From Mikania micrantha (taxonomy: Eukaryota > Streptophyta > Magnoliopsida > Asterales > Asteraceae): a stretch of DNA of 64,000 nucleotides. Both the position numbers and the translations under genes were made by a program. Every line of letters starts with the position of its first letter. Position 1 is the first letter of the stretch. The notes beneath the pieces were generated by a model. It had not been told where the DNA came from. It saw nothing but the letters and a program-made list of their open reading frames with translations, and searched no databases. Where the stretch lies: assembly GCA_009363875.1 (NCBI GenBank), contig CM018689.1, positions 968,501-1,032,500 on the forward strand, written 5' to 3'. This document shows, piece by piece, positions 1-12,648 of this stretch.

Positions 1-2253
1 ATCTACATCATAGCCCTTCTCCTGGAGGAGACCAGAGACTTTGATGATCTCTCCATCCTTGGAAGTGTCTGGTCGGCCCTTCTTCATCACTGGCCTCCTC
101 TCCTACTGTTCAGCTTCCTCCTCTGGGATTATTTTCCATTTTCCTTTATCCATTTATTTCAACCTAGAGGAGATGGATTATGTAGCCTCACCAGTTGGTT
201 CATCGGCAAATAGTTCTTCTGTGGAAGAACCATGAAGCATGACTGGGCCTTCGGAAGCAGCTGCAGCTTCGGAATCAACCTTAGCTTTCACTACCTCCTC
301 CGGTTGACCAACCAACATGGGAGATTCCTTAGTAGAGTCCACAGAGAACTCAGGATCTGAGGAGAGGTCTTCACTAGCCATTATCCCAAGAGGGGACACA
401 GGTTCCATGGTGATGGTTGTGGTTGTTTGAATGGGTTCCTCTATGGCAACCTTGGCTGTAGTCTCAGAAGGAGACTTCGTCCAAGAAGGGGATCTAATCT
501 CAGAAGGAGACTTTGAGGTTTTATCAGGGGAATTGGATTCCTTAGAGATGTTTTCTTGTTCGGTCTCCAAGAATTCCCCTGCAGCACTAGAAGAAGAGGA
601 GGATGAATAGGAACTAGAGTTGTGAAAGTAAGTACTCAAGAAGTTATCCCATTCCTTATCCAAATTAGTTAGGAATGGAGTGGATTCATGAGCAGCTTCC
701 ACTTCTCCTTCTTCCAATGGAGTAGCTGCCTCTTCTTCTTTTGCTGGAGATGTTGTGTTTACAGGTGATGGTGGTGGTGATGATAATGGTGATAGTGATG
801 AAAGGGGTGAAGTATGACCGGTGGGCGGCGCTGGAGGTCCAAGATGATAGCATCCTTCTCCTGGACCTGCAGCCTCAGGACAGCAGCCTCAGCTTCCAAT
901 TTGGCTGCCCTGGGTTGTAATGTGGAGATGGTGGCCGTCAATTCCTGAATGGTTGTGCCCTCATCCACAGAAGTGGAATCCTTGGGCGATGGAGTCTTGA
1001 GCCTAGATCCCGTACCTCCATGACCAGATGTGGTTTCTTGGCGCCCTGGATTCCTCTCATTGAAAATGACTTCAAAGAAATCATCAGCAATGGGAGTTGC
1101 CACAGAGGAGGTCCTATTATCGGTACCACTGTCCTGAAGAACGTGAGAAGGTTCAGTAGTAGTGGCAGCCTCCACTGTATTGACCCTTTCAGAACTTCTG
1201 GGGTCAACCTCTATAATAGAAGGCTCTTGGTCAGGAAACCTTTCAATTAGCTCTGTCACCGCTCTCATTAAATTTTGGGAAGTGGGAGAGAGAGGGTCAT
1301 CTAGAGCTACTACAGAGAATCCTTGAGCCGGGGTAGATGTATGGGTGGGGGGCAGTCAGGGGTTATAATCTCCTGGGGACTTGGGAGACAGTCCCTAAAC
1401 TAATGGAGTTGCTTCAGTAGAAGCAGACTCAGTAATGTGGGTATCCCTTTGAATATTCTCAGGTATGTAAAGTGACATATCCTGAGGGCTAGTAGAAAGG
1501 TGAAGGGCATCCACTGGATCCAGAGGAAGATCCTATGGTACAACAGTAGGTTTGGTTTGCACCTTAGGCAGAACTGGGCCCTTGCTAGATTCTTAGCCTT
1601 TTTCATTTTGGGTTCGGAAGAAGGAGCCTGAACTGTTTTAGATAACAGTTTAGGTTGTCTTTTTCGTTTGTAGGTGACTTTGATGGAAGAGTCTGTGTGA
1701 GTGGAAGGTGTGGGTTCAGCAGCTGTGGTTTGGACAGAGCTGTCACCTTCAGGAGCAGGTGGCTCCATGGACGGAAGCAGAGGAGTGAAAATTCCAGAGA
1801 ACTGTGCACTCGGCTTCTTCAGTTATACAAAAACCTCCCTTCAAATAGGAGATACTTGTAACTGTAGGACACTCTTCCCTTCAAATAGGTAGTTGATGGA
1901 AGAGGACGTTCGTATCCCATTGACCTAAAGGTCATTGCTACCTCATCCCTTGTGAAAGAATCACTGCCTGTAACATCATTAAGATTAAGATGTCTACAGA
2001 TAGTTTCCACAGAAATGACAATACGATGAGCATCAATGGTAGCAGAAAGACGTCTACCAGTTGGAGAGTCAGAAACAGAACATGAACCCCAAAATTGCTG
2101 GTGATGAGATTTATACACCACGAGGTTAATGGTTAAAGCAGTAAAGTACCTACTCCGACGGAGAAACGAGATGATCGGAGCAAAGTCGGGATCATGATCA
2201 GTAGATAGTTCGGCTATCAGGCTGTGTACAGGTTTGAAAGCAAGGAGATCCAT
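1..2253 (-). pseudogene. Extra ORF downstream of pol in element H (uncharacterised)
   Basis: A long region in pol sense, starting at ATG 2253 (MDLLAFKPVHSLIAEL) and continuing off-window, with frameshifts or stops near 1819, 1400 and 740. The first 140 codons form a globular domain with HHQQFW, then I-D-A-H-R-I-V-I-S and ETICRHLNLND, then SMGYERPLPS. Element F has the same pattern at the same place. The rest (1768-178) is low complexity, rich in Pro, Ser, Thr and Glu, with a Ser run near 590 and a His run near 770. I see no signal peptide or membrane segment, so I do not call it envelope. I recall the N-terminal domain as common in unnamed Asteraceae predicted proteins; its function is unknown to me. 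Confidence 0.6.
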
Positions 2254-2776
2254 TTTTTTTTTGAGAAGAACGGTTAGGGTTTAGTTCAAGAAGAAACTGT
2301 CAATAGTAGAGGAAGGAAGTGAGAATTTGAATGGGCGGGAGACCTTTTATACCTTCGGATGTCAGCATTTAGTATAACGATACATTAAATATTTGAGATC
2401 CAGAGACTCAGAAGAGAAAAGGTCTTCCGTGACAGCTGTGAGACTTAGAAGATGAAAGAGATTCTTCCGAGAAAATACCGAAAATTTGTCATGTAGTCTC
2501 GGAAGAGAATAAATCTGTGCTATAAAGATATGTATGCTTCGAAAGCATGAGATTCTGACGAGTGATCAGAAGAAAATGTATTTGGAAGCAAATGATTTAT
2601 ATCGGAAGATAAATACTTACATAAGAATACAAATCTTAAGAAGTGTGACTTTTTTCGAATAAAGGATTAAATAACACGTCGGAAGACTTAACATTTCTTC
2701 GGATGAGTAAGTACTACTCAGAAGATAAGTTAAGTTTATCTTTCGAAGGATTATTTAAACCTTAAAATAAGTGCAT
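2254..2776 (-). other. Non-coding spacer between pol and extra ORF of H
   Basis: No supportable ORF. It is AT-rich and packed with variants of TCGGAAG, CTTCCGA and TTCGGA, the same words found in this element's LTR. Confidence 0.55.
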
Positions 2777-4461
2777 TTACTCAAAATTGATCATACCAAT
2801 AGCTGTGATTAAATACCTGAACCTTCCTTCATCAAACGCTTTGGTGAAGAGATCAACCAAGTTGTGTTCTGTATCAACTTTGACTAAATGAATGAGCTTC
2901 TTTTCTGCACAATCTCTGATGAAATGGTATCTGATGTCAATGTGCTTGGTCTTAGAATGCTTGACTGGATTATTGGTTATGGAAATTGCACTGGAATTGT
3001 CAATCTGGATGGGAGTATTTGACAGCTCTACTCCATAGTCTTTCATTTGATTTTGAATCCAGAGTACTTGTGCACAGTAACTGGAGGCAGCAATGTATTC
3101 AGCTTCTGTAGTGGAAGTTGAGACACATGTTTTCTTCTTACATTGCCATGACACAATTCTAGATCCAATAAACTGGCATCCTCTAGATGTGGACCTCTTG
3201 CTGATGTTGCAACCTCCGTAATCACTGTCAGTATAGGCCATTAGTTGAAAGTTGGCATTCTTAGGATACCACAGTCCTAACCTTGGTGCTCCTTTGAGGA
3301 ATCTGAAGATCCTTTTTACAGCAAGCATATGTGAGCTTTTAGGATTGGCCTGAAACCTTGCACACAAGCATGTTGCAAACATGATATCAGGCATGCTTGT
3401 TGTTAGATACATCCAAGAGCTAATCATTGCTCTATACTGGTGTTGATCAATATCCTCCCTCTCAAGATCAGGACATAAGGATGTTGTTTTAGACATTGGA
3501 GTACCAAGAGCTTTACAGTCGGTGAAGCTAAATCTTTCAAGTATATCCTTGACATACTTTGATTGATTGATAAAGATCCCTATAGGAGTTTGTTTCACTT
3601 GTAATCCAAGGAAGAAAGTGAGTTCTCCCATTGAACTCATTTCAAATTTGTATTTCATTAGTGCTTCAAACTCCTTGCAGAGAGTTTCATCAGTTGAACC
3701 AAAAATAATATCATCAACATATATCTGAACCAGCATGATATGTTGGTTGCATTTCTTGAAAAATAAAGTCTTGTCAACTATTCCTCCTTTGAAGTTGTTT
3801 GTCAATAGAAAAGAGGACAAAGTTTCATACAATTTTCTAGGAGCCTGATGCAGCCCATATAGAGCTTTATCAAGCTTTCAGACATGATTAGGAAACTTAG
3901 GATCCTCAAATCCAGGTGGTTGACAAACATAGACCTTCTCATCAATCTTGCCATAGAGGAAAGCACCCTTGACATCCATTTGAAAAACTTTGAAGTTTCT
4001 GGCAGCTGCAAATGCTAGAAAGATTCTAATGGCTTCAATTCTGGCAACTGGAGCAAAAACTTCATCATAATCAATTCCATCTCTTGGGTGTAACATTGCA
4101 CCACTAATCTTTCTTTGTTCTTTATGACTACACCTTTATCATCCTTCTTGTTTCGGAACACCCACTTAGTTCCGATTGCATATTTTCCCTTAGGTAAAGG
4201 GCAAACCTTCCACACACCTTGTCTTTAAAATTGCAGAAGTTCCTCTTGCATTGCTTCCACCCAGCTGCTGTCTTTCAATGCCTCATCCACCTTATTTGGT
4301 TCGATCTGGGATCGAAAGCAGGAAAACAAACAAATGTTTTCCTTATGCATTGAACTTCTAGTTCTCACTCCATCTTCAACACTTCCACTGATGTTCTCAA
4401 CTGGATGAATATTATGAATGCGGGTTCTGCGAATCACATCCAGCTGTGAACTTAATTCCAA
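2777..4461 (-). pseudogene. pol reverse transcriptase and RNase H of element H
   Basis: The reverse transcriptase and RNase H region copies element RNA into cDNA. The N-terminal part includes WVEAMQEELLQF (about 4265), KWVFRNKKDD (about 4165) and DYDEVFAPVARIEAIR (about 4080-4030). The polymerase motif YVDDIIFGS is near 3720-3695, and LGLWYPK near 3265. RNase H shows YTDSDYGGC (about 3235), STTEAEY (about 3105) and DNSSAI (about 3000), and the C-terminal KHIDIRYHFIRD is near 2940. A 351-codon frame (3832-2777) is intact, but upstream there is a frameshift near 4100-4020 and stops near 4240 and 3880. The pol frame ends at 2777. Confidence 0.85.
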
Positions 4462-6319
4462 ATTACTTGACTCAAGGTTTGGAAGTACAACATCAAGCTG
4501 GATTTCTGGTAAATCATGATGTCTCTGAGTTTAGACTGTTGTGGGTTGAGTGGTAGCCTCTTCAGTCGAGCCACTAACATCCTCTTGATTTTGTTGAGCA
4601 GAAGAGGAATCGCTTAAAAGAACAACCTGAGAAGTATTGGTTGTCTCAGACTGTGAAACAGATGTGTTGAAGTGGATTCTGCCAAGATTTTTCTTGAAGC
4701 TATTGGCAGTTCAACACGAAAATCTTCTTCTCTTGCACGCTGGGAGGAGTCCAAGGTAGTTGTCTGTGGTTCTAGAACATACTCTTTCAAAAGATTAAAT
4801 GCATATGTAAATTTATCAAGATCAAACAACCAATCTGGGCCTATTCCAGGTTTATTGATAGTATGTTCATTAAACTGAACATTTGCAGACTCTTCAATAA
4901 TCCTGGAATCTTTGATGTATACTCTATATGCCTTAGCCTATGAAGTGTACCCAAAAAGTAGCCCTCTGCTGATTTCTCAGCAAACTTGGCTAGATGATCT
5001 TTAGTATTCAAGATGGTGCATTGACAACCAAATGGTTTGGGAAACCCAATAAATGGTTTTCTCTTATGCCAAATTTCATAAGGAGTCATACCGTGTGATT
5101 TAACTACCAATACTCAATTTTGAACATATCAGGCAGTGTTGACTGCTTCTGCCCAAAAAGTTATTGGAAATTTGGCATGAGATAACATGGTCCTAGCAGC
5201 CTCAATCAGTGTCCTATTCCTTCTCTCAGCAACACCATTTTATTGTGGAGTCCTAAGAGCACTGAATTGTTTTGTAATACCCTTAGATTCACAAAATGAG
5301 TTTAAAGTATGGTTTTTGAATTCTGTTCCTTGATCAGACCTTATAATTTTTACATGATGGTCACTTTCATCCTCAACCTTGAGAATGAATGATTTCAAAA
5401 TCTCAGCTGTTTCACCCTTGGTACTCAAGAAGAATACCCAGGTATACCTAGAAAAATCATCAGTGACCACCAAGCAATATGACTTTCTACCTAATCTTGT
5501 CACACTTGTAGGGCCAAACAAGTCCATGTGAAGCAAATGCAGGACTGTTGTTATAGAATTCATCTCTTTGGCATGATGAGATGATTTGTGTTGCTTCCCC
5601 TTTAGGCAGGCAACACATTTATCAACACAGATGAATTCTTAAGTGGGTAAACCTGTAATTAAGTTATTTTTGACCAATTTATTCATGTTTTTCAGGTTTA
5701 CATGGAAAAGTCTCCTATGCCAAAGAGATGATTCATCAAGTGAAGCTTTTGAGACAAAGCAGTTTATATTACTGAGTGGTGTAGGTATGCTCATGTCCAA
5801 CATATACATGTTGTTTCTTCTGGTAACTTTGAGCAGAATTTGGTCATTTGGAACGACAAATCCTGGCTTCAGGACAATACATTCATGCTCAGTAAACAAC
5901 ATGTTGTGCTTTTCGTCACACACCTGTGATACACCTAGTAAGTTATAGTTCAATTCTTTTACAAAATGCACATTCTCAAAGCTTACCTTGCCATTTGTGA
6001 TTGTGCCCCTACCTGTGATATAACCTCCTACCGGATCACTTCCAAATGAAACAAACCCTCCAAAGAATGGTTCATATTTGTACAGATGAGTTTTGTTGCC
6101 TGTCATGTGCCTGGAACAACCGCTGTCAACAATCCACAAGTTGCTTTTTGATTCCTGCTGTCCTTGCACATGACCAGAGGTGAATTAGTTCCTGATGGGA
6201 ACCCAAGCCCATTTGGTCTTGGGTTTTCCATTGGCATCATTATAAAAAATTTCTTTGATATTATCTTTGGTGGATCGGATGATGAGCAAGCTGGTGGAAC
6301 AATTGGTTGAACTGTTAGT
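4462..6319 (-). pseudogene. pol protease and integrase of element H
   Basis: The aspartic protease active site is visible as WIVDSGCSRHMTG near 6135-6095. The pre-integrase HHCC region follows (SSLWHRRLFHVNLKNMNKL, about 5730; CVACLKGKQH, about 5610). The integrase core shows HMDLFGPT (first Asp, about 5530), IRSDQGTEF (second Asp, about 5340) and the AERRNRTL region with the catalytic Glu. Integrase inserts element cDNA into chromosomes. The stop before NGVAERRNR fits CAA to TAA. Further stops lie near 5640, 5150 and 5110. The region 4850-4780 keeps GPDWLFDLDKF, the usual end of copia integrase. Confidence 0.8.
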
Positions 6320-7926
6320 TCAGAGGTTTCCTTTTTCTTCCAAATTTTCTTGACCTTTGGAGCTATTTGAGAAGTTTCTTTCTCTGAACGCCCTTGGAAG
6401 CAACTTTTCTTTGTCTTCTGTTGGTTTGGACTTCGTCTTGTGATGGGGTTTTTCTTCTGACCTACTTCTTCCAAAATGTTGAGGGTCAAATGCACCTTTG
6501 GCTTTTGCTTCCGATGTGTCTTTTGTTCTGGAAGACTTTTTGTTTCTTCTATTGTAAGAAGAGCCTGCTTCCGATGGTTCCTTTTGCTGCTTGATTGACT
6601 TTCTTCTTTCTGAAGCAGATCGTTTCTCCGAGGAAACAAATGACTTATTCCAATTTCCCTTTTTACTTCCATTACCTTGTGGTCTTGAATGTATTCTGCT
6701 TATTGGATTATAGAAGCAGTCGGCAGCAAAATGGTTTGCTTCACCACACATCAGACACACAGTCTGATCATTGAGAGATTTTTGAAGCTTCTCTCTTTTG
6801 CAGAAGGCTGAGCTATGGTTCACATAACCTGATTGTTTGGAAGTTTCAACCGGACTGTTGGTTGGGTGGTTTACCTGAATCCCTGAAACACTGGCTTTTC
6901 TATCATTTGAGCTAGCCCTTTTCGACTTGTCAAATGGACAAGTGACATAATCATATGAAGATGTACTCCCGGTTTGAACATATTTAGCCTTCACAAAAGA
7001 TGGTTTGTTTTTCTTGTTTTTCTTTTGTTTAGAAACCGTCTTTAATTTTTCAAAATTTTTAGAAATGTCATCTTCAGATGTATGAGATGATTGAGTCAGG
7101 CTAGATTCAGGTGAATCATTTTCTTGTTGAATCTTGTGTATATCAAAAATTTCATCATACACAAGATTAATTTCTGGTTTACATCGAACCTCCACCATTG
7201 GAGTATAGGCAGATGGATGTTCCATTTTGTTATAACCTAACCCAGCCCCTCTTTTCTTTACCAGCTCAGCTGTATCACTCATTTTAAAGAGTTTCTCATA
7301 TTTTTCATCTTGACTCAAAAATTTGTCTCTGCAAGACTCAGCCAATACAAGTTCTGTCTTGGCAGTTATTAACCTTTCCAAAAGTTTGTTAATTTGACAC
7401 TGTTTGTTAGTGTCTTCGTGCTTTAAACTGGAAATGGTCTTTTCCAGTTCCTCAATCTTTTCTTTATAATTTCTTTTAGATTCAAAGAAATTAGCCTTAA
7501 CAACTTGTAAAGACTCGAGCTCATTACAGACTTGAGCATCAAACCGTTTATAAGCATTCAACTTTTCTAAACATTCAGGAGTACACATATCTTCTGTTAC
7601 CTTGAATGTAGAGGTCGAGTCATTGGCCATCGGGGCACTGTTGGAGATAGATGCATCCTCAGCTTGAAAGCTCCAGTCTGAAAAATCATGTTGTTCTGCA
7701 ACATTGGCACTGTTGGAGGAGCATGATGTTCTTTGGTGTGGCTGTCCAGATGTTGATGGTTGAGAGCTTGGGATTTACACTCTCTGGCAAAGTGCCCTAG
7801 CTGTTGACAGTTAAAGCATTTGACTTTGGACTTGTCTAGGCCAAACCCGGTTTTCATGTTGTGCTTCTTAAACTGTCTACTAGTTCTCTGATAGAACTTC
7901 TTTGCCCAATAGGAAATCATGGCCAT
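6320..7926 (-). pseudogene. gag nucleocapsid and coiled-coil linker of element H
   Basis: This continues gag. A first CCHC zinc knuckle, CFNCQQLGHFAREC, lies at about 7830-7785. After a frameshift near 7600-7630 a 436-codon frame follows to 6320. Its first 100 codons are charged and heptad-like (LEELEKTISSLK, INKLLERLITAK), suggesting a coiled coil. A second knuckle, CLMCGEANHFAADC, lies at about 6760-6720. The tail is Lys/Ser rich. Zinc knuckles bind element RNA. Having two knuckles separated by a coiled-coil region is shared with elements D and F here, so it is a lineage trait rather than an accident. Confidence 0.75.
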
Positions 7927-8873
7927 CTAGTAATTGATGTCCATCTCCTCAAGATTATCAGCAGGAATGCCATCTAAATCTTCCTGGCACAGATGAAAAT
8001 AGTTGGTCTCTTCAGCCATAAAAGCTCCTTGGCTTGAAGTAAGGAGTGGAGTTGGGTTAGTGAATGGGTTTGAGTGGGAGGTTGATGGAGTTGGGGTTTT
8101 AGGAAAAGTGACAATGGGTGTAGAAGTTGAGTGATAGATGGGTTGATAATTTTGGTATGGAGGATTATGGATGGGTGCATATAGGGCTGCTGAACCTGAG
8201 GGTATAGAGGTAGGTCTAGGTTCTTGTGCATCAATTTCCATTTGGTATGCACTAAGTATACCAAATAGTTCTCCAAGCTTCAAAGTTCTCAGATTCTCTA
8301 TTAAACGAATGGCAACAGAGTAGATGTTCCGTGATTGTGGAAGTGATCTATGAAACTTTCTTATAACATCTTGATTCTCCATCTTTACTCCTGCAGCCAC
8401 CAACTCATCGACTAAAGATATTGAGAAGACATCTTCTCGTTGTTTTCTTGATAGATGTTTTCAAACTTCTGTTTCAACATGTCCTTGTTTTCTTTGACAT
8501 CTTATGACCCCTCGTACATCTACTGCAAAGAGTTCCACAGCTCCTTTGTACACTTGCATTTCTTGAATGCGTGGATGATTGAGTTTGGGATCGCCATCTG
8601 GATCAGCCATAGTGCCTTTGAATCCACCTCCATCTTCTTGTAATCCTCATCTGAGTATAGAGATGGATCTTTAGTTACCGGTGCACCACCAGCACCTAGG
8701 GCAGCAATGGTTGGGATGAATGGTCCCTCAAGAACTGACTTCCATAGTTTGAAGTCTTGGATCCTGATGAAACCCTCCATTCTGACCTTCCATGTATCAT
8801 AATCATCTGGAGTAAACATGGGAGGCTTGTTGAGAGTACCATTCTTAGTGTCATGCTTGCTAAAAGTTGACAT
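7927..8873 (-). pseudogene. gag capsid part of copia element H
   Basis: This is the capsid-like N-terminal part of a copia gag (UBN2 / retrotran_gag family), which packages element RNA into cytoplasmic particles. It starts MSTFSKHDT at 8873, and the motif 'DDYDTWKVRMEGFI' is typical of the family's start. The frame stops at 8520, two in-frame stops follow, and a frameshift near 8440 restores similarity ('VAAGVKMENQDVIRKF...LP'), corresponding to the gag segment that normally reads 'L..LP..W'. The C-terminal stretch to 7927 is proline/serine/threonine rich. It is a pseudogene with at least two stops and one frameshift. Confidence 0.8.
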
Positions 8874-8960
8874 TTTGACTAAGAGATAGCCTGAAAGACA
8901 AAGAGTTATAGAAGATAAACAACTGGTAACTTAAGAATGGTTAGTTGCTTAAGTTAAAGA

Positions 8961-8978
8961 GCCAAACCTCTGATACCA
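8961..8978 (-). other. Primer-binding site of element H
   Basis: On the minus strand this reads TGGTATCAGAGGTTTGG, two bases after the LTR edge. The first eleven bases match the complement of the 3' end of plant initiator tRNA-Met; after that the match decays. Confidence 0.85.
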
Positions 8979-8980
8979 CT

Positions 8981-9825
8981 TGTTGGATCGGGTTATGTAA
9001 TCTACACAACACTTACACAGGTTATCTTATACAAAGTTGATAGATGCGAAAATTCTATCAACTAGATTTGTAAAACAGTTTGAAACAAAATATTAAAAGT
9101 AAATGTAAATTCAAGGTCTAAGTATATTGCATTCAAATTTTAAGTTTACAACCCTTAGCTCAAGCACCCACTAGTAATTTGCTAACTAACAAGTGAACGT
9201 ATTTATACTAAGACCTACAGCTGTATCCTCGTAGGGATACACGACTGGACAAAACACTAGAAACAAACGTATGCTAAATCTAGTATCTGTTATGGTCTTG
9301 ACAGGCCAAGCCATATTAATTACAATTAATACAAAAGACTGTATTGACTTATACAATAAATACCTAAACAACAAAACACATTAACTGTTTAGTATCTTTG
9401 TAGTCTTGACAATTCTTCTTTGTTGCTGACTAACATCGGAATGTCTTTTCTGTTATTTTGGGTGTGAGAAAGCAGCTCTGTTTATTTCCATAAGTATCAA
9501 GAATATTTGTCAGAGAGAAAGTCTTCAGAAGTCTTTGTCTTGGGAACCACTGATAATCGGAAGCACTGATAATCGATCGGAAGCACTGATCGATTTGAAC
9601 CTTTAAGCACTGAACTGAAATCCCTCAATGGAAGAGAATTATCCTTCAGAAGCAATGGTTCTTCCAAAGGCTAATTCTTACCTTTCAGTGGTTGTACATC
9701 TTCCGAAGGTTCATAACTTGATCCAGAAATGTTTTGGTACGCATCAGCCTTAAAGGTCTCTACATTTACTATTGTGAATGCAATTCAAATCAAATTCGTG
9801 GTTGAATACATCACACATACCAACA
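8981..9825 (-). repeat. 5' LTR of copia element H
   Basis: This 845-bp LTR has TGTTGG at one edge and CCAACA at the other (8981-8986 and 9820-9825 on the plus strand). A TATA-like TATAAATA lies on the minus strand at 9207-9200. Between about 9430 and 9740 the words TCGGAAG and CTTCCGAAG recur many times; the same words recur in the spacer at 2340-2760. The 3' LTR partner is outside the window, so no age can be given. Confidence 0.85.
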
Positions 9826-10592
9826 AGGAAAGCATGCATTCTTGAATCAGTCAACTACACAAAACAACACACCAGGTGAGTTCATTGCCCCTTTTCACTA
9901 TATATGTTCTATTTATAAAACTGCGAGGCTGAGAAGCATTCTAAATTCTCTAAATGCTTTTACTCAAAATTTTATGACTATGGTTATGAATATGATTATA
10001 TCTATGTTATTACAAATGATTATGAATATAGTTTTACTCACATGTTTATGTATATAATGTGGCCACATTCTTCGCAATGACTTATGTCTTGTTTCAAAAA
10101 GGTGAAATGTACACCAACATAAACATCATGATTTACATTGTTTAAATCAAAGACCTAGCTAGTATTGATTTAAGCTTTGTAATATCACTTTTTTGGATTA
10201 TTGCTTTGTGCTTAAACATGATACTTGAAACTTACATATGCTTTAGATCTAGTTCTACAAAGTTTAATAGTTTTTCATCTTTTATACAATTATATTAAAC
10301 TGTTTTTAATTGCTTACCAACTACGCAAATAGTTGACCCTTTTATTTTACATATGTAACAGGTTAAGATGAAGACATATGACCAAGACATAGATTAGGTT
10401 TAGAGGACCCAGCTAGTTAATTAAAACATTGTTTACCATTTCATTTGTAATTTCTTTTGAATGTTATTGAATGTTTTGTTCGAATAATTTAATATGGATG
10501 TTTTAAATATTGAAACCTTAACATAGCACCTTGACCTTTTGAGCATTCACAATCGCGCCCCAACGTATTCTGCAGTCTGTCGGGGTGTGACA
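9826..10592 (+). repeat. 3' part of 5' LTR of gypsy element A
   Basis: The segment has the features of the R-U5 part of gypsy LTRs in this window: a donor-like CAG|GTGAGTTC at 9873-9883, an accept-like ACAG|GT at 10361 with TTGAC 25 nt upstream, and the terminal GGGGTGTGACA ending at 10592. The 5' part of the LTR is absent, as expected if element H inserted here. That the LTR belongs to the adjacent pol rather than another element is inference. Confidence 0.6.
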
Positions 10593-12648
10593 TCCTAAAA
10601 AGTCATTACGCTTCCGTATTGTTTGATACTGGAGCAAAAAAGAGTTCCATATATAATGAATTTAGTGAGATATTTGCCATAACCCAACACCATTTGAGGT
10701 TGAATATATAGTAGAGCTAGCTGATGGTAAGTCAATTGTAACAAAATACATCCTGAAAGGATGCACCTTAGAGCTAGAAAATCACAAGTTTAAAATTCAG
10801 CTCATGTCGTTCACGCTCAGCAGTTTTGATGTCGTGGTAGGCATGGATTGGTTGTTCGGAAAATAATCTGATATAATTTGCAACGACAAAGTTATGCATA
10901 TACCCCTACCTAGCGGGGAAACCTTGTGTATCAAAGACAAAAGGAGCGAAACTCCTTTGAACATCATCTCGTGCATGAAAGCTCACCAATGCCTAGGAAG
11001 GGGATACACCGCCATAATAGCACTCATCGCCGAGAAGATAGAAGAGGAGAAGAAACTTGAAGAGATACGACATGTATGCAACTATCCCGATGTATTTCCC
11101 GAGGAGCTACAAGGGCTTCCACCTCCGCGACAAGTGGAATTCAGCATAAACCTCGCACCATGAGCAGCACCTATCGCATGAGCACCCTATCGACTTACAC
11201 CTTAGGAGATGCAAGAAATGTCCAACCAACTGCAGGAGTTGTTGGACAAGGGTTTCATTAGACCGAGCTTCTCACTATGGGGAATTCCTGTCTTGTTTGT
11301 TAAAAAGAATGATGGCACATTTCGTATGTTCATCGACTACCGTGTGTTAAACAAAGTGACGATCAAGAATCGTTACTCCTTACCTCGCATCAATGATTTA
11401 TTCGATCAATTACAAGGATCCAGTTACTACTCTAAGATCGACCTACGATCTGGGTACCATAAGTTGAGAATCCAAGAGGAATATATTCCTAAGACGGAGT
11501 TTAGTACTCGGTGTGGCCATTACGAGTTTTTGGTCATCCCGTTCGGTCTAACAAATGCACCTGAGTTATTCATGGATCTCATTAACCGAGTGTGTAAACC
11601 TTACCTTGATAAGTTTATCATTGTCTTCATCGATGATATTCTTATCTAATCAAAAACCTAGGAAGAACAGAAAGAGTAACTTCGATTAGCTTTTGAAATC
11701 TTGTGACCGGAGAAACTGTATGCTAAACTCTCCAAATGTGACCTCTAGAACCGAGAGGTCCAATTCTTGGGCCATGTGGTTAACGAAAAAGGAATACATG
11801 TGGATAAATCCAAGATAGAGGCCATCAAGAACTAGGAAGCACCAAAGACCTCAACTGAGGTGCGACAATTCCTAGGCTTCGCAGGCTATTACCGACGTTT
11901 CGTTGAGGGATTATTCAAAATAGCCCAACCACTCACAGCCCTAGCTAAGAAAGACAAGAAATATCACTAGAGTGATAAACATGAAGTTGCATTCCAGCTT
12001 CTCATGCATAAACTTTGAAGTGCTCATATTTTATCCCTCCTAGAGGGAACGAATGATTTTGTGGTATACTATGATGCCTCGATATAAGGACTTGGCCGCG
12101 TGCTGATGCAGCAAGAGAAAGTGGTTGCATATGCTTCTCGACAACTGAAAGTCTGCGAGAAAAACTACACCACCCATGACTTGGTCTCAACACATATTCG
12201 AGCAAAAAAAAACTTAACATGTGACAACGTCGCTCGCTTGAACTCCTGAATGACTCTGAGTGTGCTATCAAATATCACCAAGGGAAAGACAACGTAGTGG
12301 AAGACGCCCTAAGGCGGAAGAACACCTCAAAAACCAAGAGAGTACGAGCTTTACAACTCACCATGCACCCAAATCTCCCTGAGCAAATATGCAATGTCCA
12401 AATCGAAGCACTAAAAAAGGAAAACTTAGTGGCATAATCAATGAGGGGAATGGAAAATCAACTTGAGGGAACATTCTATGGCTTAAACTATTTCATGGAA
12501 CACATATGGGTTCCACATCATGGGAGCTTACGAGACCTTGTGATGGATGAGGCTCATAAGTCTAGGTATTCCATTCATCCTGGATTAGATAAGATGTGTG
12601 GTGACCTCAAGGTACTCTATTGGTGGCCAAACATGAAGGCCGACATTG
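10593..12648 (+). pseudogene. Gypsy element A pol, first part (protease to integrase zinc region)
   Basis: No PBS or gag follows the LTR: within about 35 bases the sequence enters the protease (VLFDTGA, about 10615-10635), so a deletion removed PBS, leader and gag. Then come VVGMDWL (about 10840), the linker DVFPEELQGLPP (about 11090) and the reverse transcriptase with FIDYRVLNK, LRSGYHKLRI and FIDDILI (11628-11648). Stops follow, several of them Trp to TAG. RNase H keeps YYDASI and YASRQLKV, but about 100 bp is missing after THDL near 12180. The integrase zinc region HKSRYSIHPGLDKM runs to NMKADI and is cut by element B exactly at 12648/12649. Confidence 0.85.
12644..12648. other. Target-site duplication of element B (left copy, cattg)
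   Basis: CATTG here is repeated at 61986-61990. Joining the two flanks restores the frame of element A integrase (...KADI then SYVRKCLTC), which is strong evidence that 12649-61985 is a nested insertion. Confidence 0.85.

Larger units (their letters stand above)
1..9825 (-). mobile_element. Ty1/copia element H (3' end beyond window)
   Basis: Minus-strand copia element. In element order it has a 5' LTR (9825-8981), initiator-Met PBS, gag with two zinc knuckles separated by a coiled-coil region, protease, integrase, reverse transcriptase and RNase H ending at 2777, then an extra ORF running off the window at base 1. The LTR begins TG and ends CA in the usual way. Bases 9826-9830 (aggaa) are the expected right-hand TSD; its partner and the 3' LTR are off-window. 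All reading frames carry stops or frameshifts, so the copy is dead. It abuts the 3' part of a gypsy LTR (element A) and was probably inserted into it. Confidence 0.9.

Noticed and set aside
1..2253. Envelope gene downstream of H pol
   Set aside because: Position suggests env, but I see no signal peptide, membrane anchor or fusion-like segment; left as uncharacterised.
6103..6672. 189-codon minus ORF overlapping H gag linker
   Set aside because: Lies in another frame of the Lys/Ser-rich linker and has no domain; the 436-codon frame carries the zinc knuckle.
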